From Alnus glutinosa (lineage: Eukaryota; Streptophyta; Magnoliopsida; Fagales; Betulaceae), in the NCBI RefSeq assembly GCF_958979055.1, contig NC_084886.1, forward strand, positions 53,241,102 through 53,305,101: a stretch of 64,000 nucleotides of DNA, in the 5' to 3' direction. A program made the position numbers and the translations under genes. Of this stretch, positions 21,707-33,413 are shown piece after piece. Every line of letters begins with the position of its first letter. Within the stretch, counting starts at the first letter, position 1. A model generated the notes under the pieces. That model ran no database searches. It was not told where the DNA came from and saw nothing but the letters and a program-made list of their open reading frames with translations.

Positions 21707-24700
21707 TTACTTCTTGAGCGCAATGTGACCTGACTCATCCTTTTCAAAGAGACGCTCTATGATTTCATCCCAGCCTTCTTTCTTCTTACTTTTGTAAGAT
21801 GGACCTAAAGAAGATTCACCACCTGATATGTCTGAGTGCTCCCCTTCCTCCTGCTCATCAAAAGTTCCATACTGTGAAGGAGAATAAGCATGTGGCACAG
21901 CCAGTGTAACAGCCCTCTGTAGTGCAGCCTTGTACTCTTGAGTGTGTTCCCTAACTAAAGTCTCCTGCCGCTCCATTCTTTGCTTTGCTGGAATTTCCAT
22001 GATATGATCTTTCTCTAGCATTAACTGAGGTCAGTGAAAGAAAAAAAAATGCAGAGGTTGAGATATCAAAAGCAGAAAAAATAAAATAAAATTGACAGCA
22101 ATCTTCATCCATAGCGCTAAAGGGGGGAAATAGAAAGACGCTTTTCTCTCTCTTTTTTTTTTCTAGTTGACAAAAAGTGTGCTTGGCAGATGAGAATTCG
22201 GTCTATTATCTATGACTAGCAGAAGTTCTATCTCCCACATATATAAATATCTTGAGCAGCAAATAGAAACTCTAAAAGTTTTATTTTTTCAATGGATACT
22301 CCTTAACCTGTTGAACATGAAAATAGTCTTAATTCCAATACCTGGCTTACCCATTAGCCATTATCATTAACTATTACCAACAAGAAATAGAATCAGAAAA
22401 CTTACATCCAGTGCTCTTTGAGCTTCTCTCTCTATCCAAATGATGGCATGGTCGGAAGTGGCATTACAAGAAAGAACTATGTGCTCGAACCTCCCATCTA
22501 CTGGTACTGCTGTCCTCACAACTGGGGGGTATCTTCCCATCCTGCAAATGAAACACTTACGTTGCATGTCCACCAAATGGAAAAATCTTCACTTTTTTCG
22601 TCTACCTCAAAATTGACTAACCTATTTACTTGGACTATAATATTCAAACATCAGGCACCATTGTATAATTTTTTTATAGGAAAACATCAGTTCCTACTTC
22701 AAAAAAATTTGGACATGGAAGTAGGTGTGGAATTTTCTCCTTAGAATCATAATTAGTGGCATATTGCACCTATAAGAAAAAGGCGTGCACAAATGTCCAA
22801 CATCACAACCTTGGCACCTATGAGAAAAGGTATTTTCCTCGGTTGAGTTAATAATTTAGAGAACTATACTTGTTATAGCAAAAAGCACCTGAAAGGCTTT
22901 CTCTCAACAATGTGGTAAAGGCGACCAGGTGCATACAGCCTCCTTGGATCTTTGAGCATTTTCTCCTCAGGAATACAGGTATCCCTCATGCATCTTAGGC
23001 ACAATAGGCATGGCAAACTGTTCACCGAATGAAAAAACAGCTTCATTAATAAATCGAATCAACACTGAGATAGTGACAATTTAATTACTGGAATATCCAA
23101 TAATTGAAGCCTTCAAAATATTTTGAGATATAAATGTAGTAAAATAAAAATTAAAAGCATTTGTGCGGAAAAGCTATGAAACATTTAATATATATGGTTA
23201 GCGGTTGACACTAATTTTGTCCTTTTGTAACTGAAAGAGGGCTGTTTTGCTTTGCAAAAAAATTGTGTTGTGTATGTGTGTTGGGGGGGGGGGGGGGGGG
23301 GGGGGAGGTACTACTGGCCCATCCTAAAAAGACAAGGCATCTGGTTTGCACAAGGAGACATTGTCTTGCTTTGCAAAGAATGTAAGCAAATACTCCAAGA
23401 GCCTATTAGATGTAAAAAAGCAACAATTGAGAAATGCGATGAAGCCAACTCTACCAGAAAAGTGACTTGAAAATGTCTTCCAAGGGTGTGGCTGTCCGTG
23501 GTAAGAAGTCATCCTGGCAAACAATGCAAGTTATCAGAATTAAATTTGAAGTATATCTGCAGACACGTCCAAGTAAAAGATTTTCACTATCTTATATAAT
23601 TATTAGATTTATCTGAACTACAGGTACTGTTTGATTCGGATCTGTGATGCTCAATCACTGGCAAACTTAATAACCAAATATTTTACCAATCAAATACTGA
23701 AACACTTAATATTACTCCAAAAGGGACCAGATCATTCATTACCAGTCCCCGTACTATCTTATTCTCGTTTCAGATTTACTAGCATATACACCTATCAGTC
23801 GTGCTTTATACACATTAAAGGCACATTTTAGTTGATTTAGTTCGCCACATGAGTCACCCTATGTTTGTTGACACAGTATTATGTCCTTAAATACAGATCC
23901 TAACTAATTCCACAAATGAATTGCAGGCTTCATTCTCAAATATGATGTCTGCTTTATGATAGGGTTTGACTCCATTAAAAAGAAATGTCACATTTATCAT
24001 GGTGCGTAAAATTTATCAGGCTTATCTATAATTGTTTATACCTTTACTGTAGGAAATGAATTCCTTCTTCACACAGAAACTGGTTTCTCCCATTGAACTA
24101 GTGATGCTCATCATGCACTTCATCTGACCACATCAACCACTGTTACATTGAATGATATATGCTTGATTATTGATGTGTTTCTAAACTAAATATTCTTCTT
24201 CTTTTGTATGCAGTAAATTTCATGTAACATCCAAGTTCCATATTGGGAAGATGAGTAGCCTACATAGAGTTGGTGGTTTATAAAGATAGTCATGGGTGTT
24301 AAAGTCCCACATTGCTTAACAAGTAAGTGAAATTGAGCTTTATAAATAATCCTAGTGAAGTTTCAAATTGACTAAACCTTTTAAAATGATAGCGCAGATG
24401 TGACTAGCGCTTATTCCTGGGCCGTTACAAATGGTATCAGAGACACCTAGTAACGCTATGAGATATTGTTAGAATCACATGGCGTGACCCTAACGAAGAT
24501 GTCAGGGGTTTAAAGCCTTAGAATCCTTGTATCCCACTGAGAACCCTGTCAAATTAACCTGATCCAGAGCGATACTCAGCATTCGGCTTAAAGCCTTCAG
24601 AACCACCACAAACAATAAAGGTGAAAAATGATCCCCTTGTTGCAAACCATGAGAGCTATTAAAAAAACTCGACGGGGTTCCATTCACAAGAATAGAAAAT

Positions 24701-27700
24701 CTCACCATAGAAATACAGAATCGTATCCAAGCCCTCCATTTTTCCCCAAAACTACAACGCTGCAGCAAATAGAGCAAGAAGTCCCAATTAACATGATCAT
24801 ATGCCTTCTCCAAATCCAACTTACACAGCAGCCCAGAGTCTTCCGATCGAATTTGACTATCCACGCATTTATTAGCAATAAGCACGGAATCCAAGATTTG
24901 TCGATCACCAATAAATGCATTCTGTGTGTTGGAGATAATTTTGCCCAATATTGATTTAAACCTGTTCGCGAGGACCTTGGAAATAATCTTATATATACCC
25001 CCTACCAAACTAATAGGGCGAAAATCATTCACATCCATGACACCCGTCTTCTTAGGAATCAGAGAGACAAAAGTAGCATTAAAACTCTTTTCAAACTTAC
25101 CACGAGTATGAAGTTTTGCAAAAACAGCTATAATATCACAACACTTCTAAAAGAAAGCCCTAGTGAAGCTATCTGGACACAACGCCTTATCTCCGTTCAA
25201 ATCCCTGATCACATCCCACACCTCCTTCTCCTCAAATGCTCTTTCTAACCAAAAGCTCTCATCTACATCAATGGATAGGATAGATAGACCCTCCACCCTA
25301 GGCCGCCAAGAATAATTCTCAGAGTACAAGTTATTGTAATATTGGACTATGTGTTCCTGAATCTCTACAGGATTCTCTGTTTGTTCCTTTTATGGGCACT
25401 CTTGTATACTTCTCGTGTATTAGGGTTATACCCCTCTGTGCTTTTTAATGAAATGAAATTACTTATAAAAAAAAAGGGGGGGGGGGGGGGGGGAGTTTGT
25501 AACACTCCGAGCTAGTGGTAGAGCCAAAATTCTGGCTTACGCTTTTTTAATGAAATTCCTTTTACTTATCAAAAAAATTTTTTTTTTTTTAAAAATAAAG
25601 TTGAACAAAAATTGATTAAAAATATAACTAATGAAATAAATAAACAACTCAATAAACTTTCATTATTGTTTAAAATATATAAATGTAACTAACAATTTAT
25701 TGTGTCATGCCTAGTGTTAATTTTTTCTTAAACAAGGATCTATTGGCATATTTGCTACATCAACTTCGACAAGAGCTTGTTTAGAATTTGATTGAAGCTC
25801 AATGGAATCATTGTTGTTCTCCATAATCTTAGCTAACTACAATTATATATTTCATACAATTCAAATATGTAACAAAATTTAGGGATAACTTCCCAAAATG
25901 GTATCGAATTATACGCCGTTTTGAGATAAGGATACTGAACTAGCAAACGTTTCAAACTGGGGTATCCACGTTTTCAAACGTCTCACTTAAGGGTACTCCG
26001 TTAGGATTTGCTGTTAAATCCTAACGGAGTACCCAAAATACCCCTTCTTTTTAGGGAAAAAAAAAATGTTAGGATTTAGGTGTTGGACATAATTTAATGA
26101 AATTTGCAAAAATACTCATGCTTGAATCTTTGAAAATTTTTAAATTTATTTATTTTTTTTAAAAAATAAAAATAAACACAGGAGTATTTTGGTAATTTTG
26201 ACAAGATTTAACAGCAAATTCTAACGGACTACCCTTAAGTGAGATGTTTACTAGTTTAGTAGCCCTATCTCAAAATGGCGTATAATTTGATACCCTTTTG
26301 TGAAGTTATCCCAAAAATATATATATATACAATGAATTTAAAAGACCAATATAAATATAAAAGCTTACATAGATATTTTTAATTTATTATTTAATAATAA
26401 ATTAAAGAATAAATCAGTATAAAAATTTGTTACATACTTGAAGCATTTCAAGAAAAGAGCAATTGTCAAAAAAAGAAGAAAGAAAAAAAAGTTGACCTTT
26501 TGCTTTATTCTAAGCAGTCTGTCCGTTGTACACCTCTAAAAAAAATAATGAAGCACTTGATTTGAATTGTTGAACCACTTGAAAAAGATAAATTTGGCTT
26601 ACTCAAAAAAACTTTGCAAATCACAAATCATGTTGTTGAACTTGTTTCAAACTCACATTAAAAAAATAAATAAAAACCTTGTTTCAAACATTGGCAAAGC
26701 TTAAAACTGAAACCGCAAGTTGCAACACTGTTCACAAGTTGACAATTTCGCAAGAATCGAATTGCAACACACTATTTTATATTGAAACTTGGTCACCGTT
26801 AAAACATTATATTAAAAGTTCGTTTTGGTGACTTGGACAGCTCACGTTTTTTCAACTTGGAACAAAACAAACTGTAGGAGTCGGGAAATAAAGTTTAAAA
26901 TAAGCATTTTTGTCATGGTAAACTCGCTAGCAATTTGGTCAACTCAAGCTTTTGTTAGTGAAATGGAGTGTTTTGTTAACGTCACTAAAGTTTAAGTGTT
27001 CAACGCAGTGTTTTGATCTCCTTCTTCGTTAAGACGTTGTCTGTTAAACTAAATATCTAAAACTTGAAATCTGAAAGCATGAAAGACTGAACTGAATCCC
27101 GGTCCTCCACTCCTCCAAGTCTTTTTTTTATAAGTAATAAAACTGGTCTTATTAAAAGCGTAAGATACCTCTAAGTACACCGGAAGTATACAAGAGGTAG
27201 CATCTAACTAGAAAGCGAAAAACGAAACAGCCCATAAAAAGAAAGAAACCCAACAGCCCTCAACAACCAAAAGCCCTCAAACCCAAACCCTCAACTTGAA
27301 ACCCACAAAGAGCACTCAAAGCTACATGAATGAAACCCAAACACATCCACAACAACCAAAGCCCTCCACTCCTCCAAGTCTTGGAAACCTTTATCGCTGT
27401 AATTTCGATGCCCCTTGATGAGTGGCTGAAGGTGGTCATAATGGAAAGATGAGTAAACCACATAAAGTGAATAATTTATAAAAACACTCATGGATGCTAA
27501 GTTCCACATTGGTTACTTACTAGATGAAACTGAGCTTTGTAAGTGATTTTAGGGAAGTTCCAAATTTACTAGTCATTTTGGGGTGATAGCGCAGATGTGA
27601 CTAACGCTTTTTCCTCGGTCGTTACATTCCCTAGAATCACTTATAAAGCTTAGTTTTACCTATTTAGTAAGTAATGTGGAACTTAGCACCCATGAATGTC

Positions 27701-29622
27701 TCTATAAACCACCCACTCTATGTTAGTTACTCATCTTCCAAATATGTGCCTGGGGTGTTGCACTTTATCCCGATATAAAGTTCTCTTGATGGAAACCCAC
27801 AATAATACGAAGGAAGTTCCTCTATGAGTAGATATTAGACATCAGACATGTAACGATCCAAGAAAAAGCGCTAGCCACATTTGCGCTATCACCTCAAAAG
27901 GATTAGTCAATTTGGAGCTTCCCCAAAGTCACTTATAAAGTCCAGTTTTACATAGTAAGTACGCAATGTGGGACTTAGCACCCATGAGTGTCTTTATAAA
28001 CTATTCACTCTATGTGGACTATTTATCTTCCCAATATGAGGCCAGCGTGTTACAAACTCCTCCCCTTAAACCCTTGACGTCCTCGTCAAAGGTTTAGTAG
28101 GATGTCAAGGCTACGTCATGGCATTAGTAGGTAGCTCTAATACCATTTGTGAAGACCTAGAGAAACGCGCTAGCCACATTTGTACTATCTTCTCAAAAGG
28201 ACTAGTCAATTTAGAACTTCCCTAAAATGACTTATAAATCGCAGTTTCCCTTAATAAGTAAGCAATGTGGACTTAGCACCTATGAGTGTCTTTATAAACC
28301 ACCCACTCTATGTGAGTTACTCATTTTCTCAATATGGGACCGGGGTGTTATAAGGCACGGAGAAGGATTCTTTCATTACCGTTATTAAGCTAAAGTCATG
28401 TGTATGGATGTGCTGAACACTTTAACTCTATTGTCATAGAAGTAATATTCAAGCCATTTATGATCAAAGACAAAGAGTTTAAACCTTGCTCCTCTAACAC
28501 AATTCAGATTCTCTTACCAAGAACAAAGACATCAAGAAGCCTCAAACAAGAGAAGTATTTTGGCTCCTGGGCTTCTTAATGGGAACAATATGTCCAAAGA
28601 TAGAAACATGAAAAAAGTGCAGAACACTTTTTTTTTGATAAGTAAGTGCAGAACACTTTTTAATAAGAAAGAACTTTCAAGAAATCCTTTTCTCTTATAC
28701 TTTTGCCAAACTAGGCTACTACTACCAGCCTTACCAACAAATATATACAATACAACAGGAAGATTAAGATGCTAGAACACTCTAATGTAGTACAGGAATA
28801 AGATAGAGCATGAAAATGCAAGAAGAAATCTAAAATGGCATTAAGGCTACATAACATGTGCATTATAAAAACATTCTCCTACTTAAATAAAAACAGCAGA
28901 CAAGAATACAAACTTGCCTGTAGCACAATAGAATTGATGACATCTGCATATCTGACTGCCAAATTCAGTGACATACACCTGGCAGGTGCAATAGCATAGC
29001 ACCTGACTCTCTTCCTTTCGATGTTTCCCAATTTATCCTGATTCTGCACCACCACCATTGTCAACAAAGCCGCCACACCTGATCCAAGGGAATGCCCAGT
29101 GAAAGTTAAAGTATAATTTGGATATTTTTCCACCAATCCCTTCAAAACCTCAGACTCTGCATCCAAAACCCATACGGCAGCCTTCAATAGCCCATTGTGA
29201 ACATAGCCACCATCAAACTTCCTCTTTCCCAGCTTATTATCCAATAGAACCGCAAAGTCACTCTCCTTTGCCAAATTTAAACCCCTAATGGCAAGAACTA
29301 TATCTTGATGATCATGATCAAGATATAATATATAGGGAGGGGCCTGTCCTTGGGTATCTTCATAAGTTTTTTTCAGAATTAACCAATCTGGGTTAATTCC
29401 ATATCCACCAGGAGGTTCCCAAAGGGGACACCTTAGATCATCTTCATATACAGCTAGAATGTAGCGACAAAGGCGAGGGGTAGGCTCAAATTCTTCAGCA
29501 CTGGCAAGGCCCCAAGTCTCACTATCATGTCCTGCAGTGTGGAGACATCGTTTCCAAGCCCAGCGGGCACATGCCAGACAATAAACACACTCAAGGAGAG
29601 GGAGGCCACATATGATTGACAT
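21707..29622 (-). CDS. Class-3 lipase (mono/diacylglycerol lipase-like, alpha/beta hydrolase)
   Basis: Five coding exons (28918-29622, 23455-23513, 22889-23017, 22406-22541, 21707-22024) join in phase to give 448 residues. Exon 1 holds the N-terminal lipase region (LECVYCLACARWAWKRCLHTA, then LWEPPGGYGINPDW) and the catalytic core. The nucleophile elbow is GHSLGSG with Ser178, and the acidic and His residues are expected further on. Exon 3 has a Cys-rich stretch (CLPCLLCLRCMRDTC) that may be acylated. Exons 4-5 end in an acidic, Ser-rich tail and KDESGHIALKK. The family hydrolyses mono- or diacylglycerols; the plant member is poorly characterised. The 5404-bp first coding intron (23514-28917) uses a GC donor and is filled with TRIM, LINE and MITE sequence. 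A 5' UTR intron is likely: an acceptor TAG|GAGTAGGACTCAATG lies just before the start codon, with a matching donor near 30688. Confidence 0.9.
23283..23305 (+). repeat. Poly-G tract, 23 nt
   Basis: Uninterrupted G run within the intron between lipase exons 2 and 3. Confidence 0.95.
24223..24500 (+). mobile_element. TRIM retrotransposon 5' half: LTR, PBS and partial interior
   Basis: The LTR runs from TGTAACATCC (24223) to CCGTTACA (24429), 207 bp. It is followed two bases later by TGGTATCAGAG, a primer-binding site matching plant initiator tRNA-Met. The interior runs to GTCAGGGGTTTAA, where a LINE interrupts it. After the LINE, GGAGTTTGTAACAC at about 25491-25504 looks like the end of the polypurine tract and the start of the 3' LTR. 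Confidence 0.75.
24500..25475. mobile_element. 5'-truncated, internally inverted (twin-primed) L1 LINE
   Basis: On the minus strand, 24502-25383 encodes an L1 reverse-transcriptase fragment: NDFRPISLVGGIYKIISKVL, CKLDLEKAYDHVNWDFLLYL and GLQQGDHFSPLLFVVVLKAL. Interruptions occur (for example a stop at about 25146). From about 25383 to 25475 the sequence is the 3' end of the same LINE type in plus orientation (CTCTTGTATACTTC ... CTTTTTAATGAAATGAAATTACTTAT then poly-A). Opposite orientation of the 5' and 3' parts is the signature of twin priming. Confidence 0.75.
25476..25493 (+). repeat. Poly-G tract, 18 nt
   Basis: Directly follows the poly-A tail of the inverted LINE and leads into the TRIM remnant GGAGTTTGTAACAC. 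Confidence 0.95.
25882..26312. mobile_element. MULE-type MITE, 431 bp, related to the Pack-MULE ends
   Basis: The ends GGGATAACTTCCCAAAATGG and the inverted right end GGGATAACTTCACAAAAGGG form TIRs of about 150 bp, including TCCTAACGGAGTACCC. Flanks CAAAATTTA and AAAAATATA agree at 7 of 9 positions. The TIR resembles the GGGGAAACTTCACAAAAGG ends of the 5.6-kb element at 35409-41042. Confidence 0.7.
27104..27382 (-). mobile_element. 3' fragment of an L1 LINE with 20-bp target duplication
   Basis: CCTCCACTCCTCCAAGTCTT flanks the insert at 27104-27123 and 27363-27382; the last base or two of the left copy merge with the T run. The insert is about 240 bp of LINE 3' end. It starts on the plus strand with a T run (poly-A on minus) and ATAAGTAATAAAACTGGTC. 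The same tail is present at 60340-60600. Confidence 0.85.
27440..27768. mobile_element. Two partial TRIM LTRs in inverted orientation
   Basis: The segment 27440-27625 is a plus-strand LTR lacking its 5' end (ends CGGTCGTTACA). The segment 27630-27768 is a minus-strand LTR fragment (CACCCACTCTATGTTAGTTACTC). Both match the LTRs at 24223 and 27849. Confidence 0.65.
27849..28352 (-). mobile_element. Complete TRIM retrotransposon, 0.5 kb
   Basis: Two LTRs of about 205 bp (27849-28054 and 28148-28352) enclose only about 93 bp. Reading on the minus strand, the order is 5' LTR, TGGTATTAGAG (tRNA-Met primer site with one change), a short interior, the polypurine tract AAGGGGAGGAG, and the 3' LTR starting TGTAACACGC. 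There is no coding sequence, which defines a TRIM. Flanks AGACA and AGGCA are possible target duplications. Confidence 0.8.
28616..28662 (-). mobile_element. Ultra-short L1 insertion with about 16-bp target duplication
   Basis: GTGCAGAACACTTTTT occurs twice. Between the copies are only extra T residues and GATAAGTA, the last bases of the local LINE 3' end in minus orientation plus poly-A. The insertion is therefore little more than a poly-A tail. Confidence 0.65.
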
Positions 29623-30779
29623 TGAGTCCTACTCCTACAGTCTGAGTAGGCTAAGATAGATGCAAAGCATGAGTTTTATATGCAAAGACCAAAGTAACTA
29701 AGGCAAAAAACTCCCTTATGAAAGAAATCGATTGGAACTCAACTCAGGCACTAGAAATGGCAGATATTTGAGTAGTATGAATTTTTTTTATTGGAAATTA
29801 AAACTAAGATTCAGAGTATGAGACGATTCCAAATGGTACTCAAAATCAAGTAAATCTGAGTTACAGGAAATGTATGTATGTGAAATTCAAAGATGGGATT
29901 ATTGAAATTTCAAATGGGTGTCAGACTTTAGAAAATTGAGCAACAGAAAGATACAGATGTTGAAAACAGCTACAAATTCAATACTTCAACAGCACATAAA
30001 TTACAAGCTAGTACCTGTGAACTTATACAATAACAAATAACACACAAGAATGGTTTAAAGATGGTAACTATAACAACTGAAGCTTCCCTCCAAGAAGGCA
30101 TCGAATGGTATTCAGACAATGGCGGATATCGATCTATAACAACAGAAAATACAAAATGGGAACTATCGAAACAATACAAGCAAAGAGATTATTTGAGGAT
30201 TTAGACTCTAATAATCTGCAGAAGGGTCAAGATAAAATGTTTGACACAGAATGGCAATTTATGGAGATCAAGAACTGATACTTAACAGATGAATTGAATT
30301 GGGTACTTATGATCAAGTTTGACAGAGGCTTTAGACTCTCCCCACCATGAGGATTTTTCTATTCACTGAAGGATCTCAGCTACTTAAGATCACAACGTCT
30401 ACATCCAACAAGATAACATAACAGCAAAGAAAGGAAAAGAAAAAAAAGAGACCCAAGTACCGGACTCCGGTATTGATCAAGAAAATGGGAATTCCAAAGC
30501 CTAAAGAAAACACCTTTCACGGAGAACACAGACAATTGAAGATTGTGAACATCAAGGATTTCTTTCATTGTTGGAATATAATTAAAACATGGGTTCCGAT
30601 ATCTGAGGGAAATGAGTGACTTTGTGCTGAGTTAAACACTACGAGAAAATGGAACGTGAAAAAAAAAGATAAAAAGAGAAAATTAAAGAGCTATACCTGC
30701 AAGTCAAACCCCATTTGGGGTTTTATTACTTGAGAGTTGAATGTTGAAGGAAACATGTTGATTCCAGTACAGAAATATT

Positions 30780-31641
30780 AAAATGTGAAACATTCATCAT
30801 TGGCTTTGGTTGGTAATGGTATAATTGTAAATATGCTTAATTTGAAGTGGCAAGTTTGTTTACGAGGAGGTAGGAGTCGTTTTGTCTGGCTAGGTAGTGG
30901 GTGGACCTTCCGATTTCATGTTTCCACGTGCTTCGGCATCAGATCTCTCCGGTTGGATTTCAACTCGAGAGGAGCCTTCCTTTATGTTGAGGAACAGTTT
31001 TGTAATTTTATATTATGTAAAATTATAAAATTGTCTCTTAAATATAGGGACCGGCTCCTTTTTAGTTTCTCTCAACGAGAGGATTTTAGTCCACGTGGTT
31101 CGCTATGTTTTGAGTAGTTAGACAATTAAATCATAAATGGTTGCTTGAGACGTGAGAATTTTAAAATCTTAATGGTATGTTTGGTAATATGTTTTTGAGT
31201 AATGTTTTTTAAACAACTCTAACAACTTTTTTTATAGATCAGCCATTGAATATTTAAGGAGCACATGTAAGAAAACAAATCTAATGGTTGATTATAAAAA
31301 TAAAAAAAATAAAAAATTAAAGTTATGTAAAAGTTATATAAAAGTTGTGTAAGAAACATTACTCTATATTTTTAGAGTATGTTTTATTCGGATCTAGCTT
31401 CTATAATGCGGTAGTGAAAACTATCGCATATCTCTCGTAGAAATTTTGATGGTCCAGATGTAACTCACACGAAAGAGTGACTAGTAGGAAAAAAAAAAAA
31501 AACTCACAAAAGAGAGTTTGGCTGAGCGAATTCTTGAAGAAAAAGGAAGAGAAAAACAGAGAGAGAAATACAGAACTCACATGCTCATCATGAAAAAGAG
31601 CGTAATATAAAAAAAAAAAATAAATAAATAAATAAAAAAAA
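30780..31641. other. Intergenic region upstream of the lipase gene
   Basis: AT-rich spacer. The presumed lipase promoter and 5' UTR lie near 30690-30780. No convincing gene is seen; the 110-codon open frame at 30785 has no recognisable features. Confidence 0.45.
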
Positions 31642-33392
31642 GGTTAAATACCTTTTTACAAATCTTTATGGTTTTAATTTTTTTTTTTTTTGGCCATTCA
31701 GTTTTTATTTTTATCATAGAAGGTACATGTTTTATAGGAAAAGACGAAAATGGTACCTTTTTTTATTTTTCCATCCAAAACTAGGGGTGTAAACCCGGAG
31801 CAGGTTCCCGGGTATTAGGTAAAAACCGGGATCTGGCTCCGGGTCCCCAGGTTTTTTGTTTTAAACACCCGGCCCTGGACCCGGATACCCCGGTTACCCG
31901 GATAACCGGTTTTACACGGATACCCGGATAAACGAGGTATCCTGTCCGGGTGGTATATTTTATAAAAAAAAAAAAAATTAATTTTTTACCTACTTTTTTA
32001 AACTTCTTTAAACTTTTTGTTGATTGTTATCGGATTGTTACAATAATGCATACGTCGTCCTAGAACTGGGTTACTTAAAATTTGTTGATTGTATCTTTCC
32101 CTCAATTTTGAGGAAAACAACGAAATATGAGGAGTATTCTTCTGTCTTTTCATTTTTTTCTTTCTAAAACCTCTGTAACTATACAAAAATAGTATGCGAC
32201 ACCAATGAATTGCTAATAGAAGAAATTATGGGACCTCTGTGCCATGTAATGAAGGGATGCGATGTTGTCAGTTAAGGTATGAGGTTTTTTACTTTTTTTT
32301 TTAATTGTTGAAGCTACCCGGAGCCGGGTACACGAGTAGACTTGGGGTTTTTGTAAATAAATACCCGGCTCCGGTTTTGGCTCTAGGTACCCGGATTCCC
32401 GGAGCCGGTTAATGCCCGGATTCGGTTTTTCGGCCGGTTATACCCGGTCCGGATTTACACCTCTATCCAAAACTAACGCCTCGCCATGTCATCTTACACG
32501 TGTTGACGTACCTGTGCAACACCTGTCCCTAGAACCATGTCAATGCTAACATGACTACTGTATATATATATTTTTTTTATTTGAAGGACTTAAAAAATAA
32601 ATAAATTCTATGAGTGGCTCAACTATCCCTTTGGGCCACATGGGGGTGGTTTTGGCCACCTCCATCTGGCTTGGGAGTGGTTCGGCCACCCCCAACGGCC
32701 AAAACTTTCTTTCTTTCTTTTTTTTTTTTTTACTTTTGTCCCTGAGGGTGGTTTGACCATCCCAAATAGGCCGATATGGGGGTGGCCGAACCACCCTTGT
32801 GGCCCACGAGGGTAGTTTGGTCACCCCACTAGCCAAAGTGGAAAAAAAAAAGAAAAGAAAAAAAAAAAAGAAAAAAAAAAGAAAAAAAAAAAAGAAAGGA
32901 AAAAAGAAGAGGTTTTGGCCCATAGGGATGACCGAATCACTCCTATGCCAAATGGAGGTGGCTCAAGCCAAACGTGGGGTGGTTTTGGCCACCGCCAAGG
33001 GCCATGGGGGTGGTTCGGCCACCCTCAAAACTGGCCTAAGCCACCCCCTTGGCCAAAATGGGGGTGGCTGGCCCAAAGTGGTGGTTGAGCCACCTCTAGA
33101 TTTTTTTTTTTTTTTGTTACTTTATTATTATTATTATTATTATTATTTTAAAGTCTTTAAAATAAAAAAATAAATATATTGGCTACATTAGTGCTGACAT
33201 GGGGATAGATGTCGCACAAGTACGCCGATAGGTGTAGGATGACATGGCGAGACGTTAGTTTATGACGAAAAAATGAATGGAAGTGCTATTTTCATCTTTT
33301 TTCATATCACAAGTACCTTCTATGATAGAAATGAAAATTCAAAGGACAAAAAATAAAGTTTGTAAACCACATAAAGTAATTATATATTTAAC
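31642..33392. mobile_element. MULE-type MITE carrying a nested hAT MITE
   Basis: The ends GGTTAAATACC and (inverted) GTTAAATATATAATTAC, with further inverted blocks TGTTGACGTACCTGTGC and CACAAGTACGCCGATAGG, show the same family as 18520-19842. The flanks are A-rich (TAAAAAAAA and AAAAAAAAA). The interior again has GGGGTGGC.../...GCCACCCC blocks. The element is split by a complete hAT MITE at 31782-32465. Confidence 0.75.
31782..32465. mobile_element. hAT-type MITE, 684 bp, with 8-bp TSD
   Basis: The termini TAGGGGTGTAAACCCGG and (inverted) TAGAGGTGTAAATCCGG match the hAT consensus. TCCAAAAC at 31774-31781 and at 32466-32473 is an exact 8-bp target duplication. The interior is full of CCGGG/CCCGG motifs. 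The insertion site is inside the TIR of the outer MULE-type MITE, so this copy is younger. Confidence 0.88.
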
Positions 33393-33413
33393 AAAAAAAA
33401 AAATAACGAAGGA

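Larger units (their letters stand above)
23514..28917 (-). other. 5.4-kb GC-AG intron of the lipase gene
   Basis: The donor is CAG|GCAAGT (28916-28917 are the GC) and the acceptor is TTGCCAG|GATGAC. Only the GC donor keeps the frame SIVLQ/DDFLPRT. The nearby GT would give an early stop. Confidence 0.8.

Noticed and set aside
32555..33173. Open frames of similar low-complexity type
   Set aside because: Same MITE family interior, same artefact.
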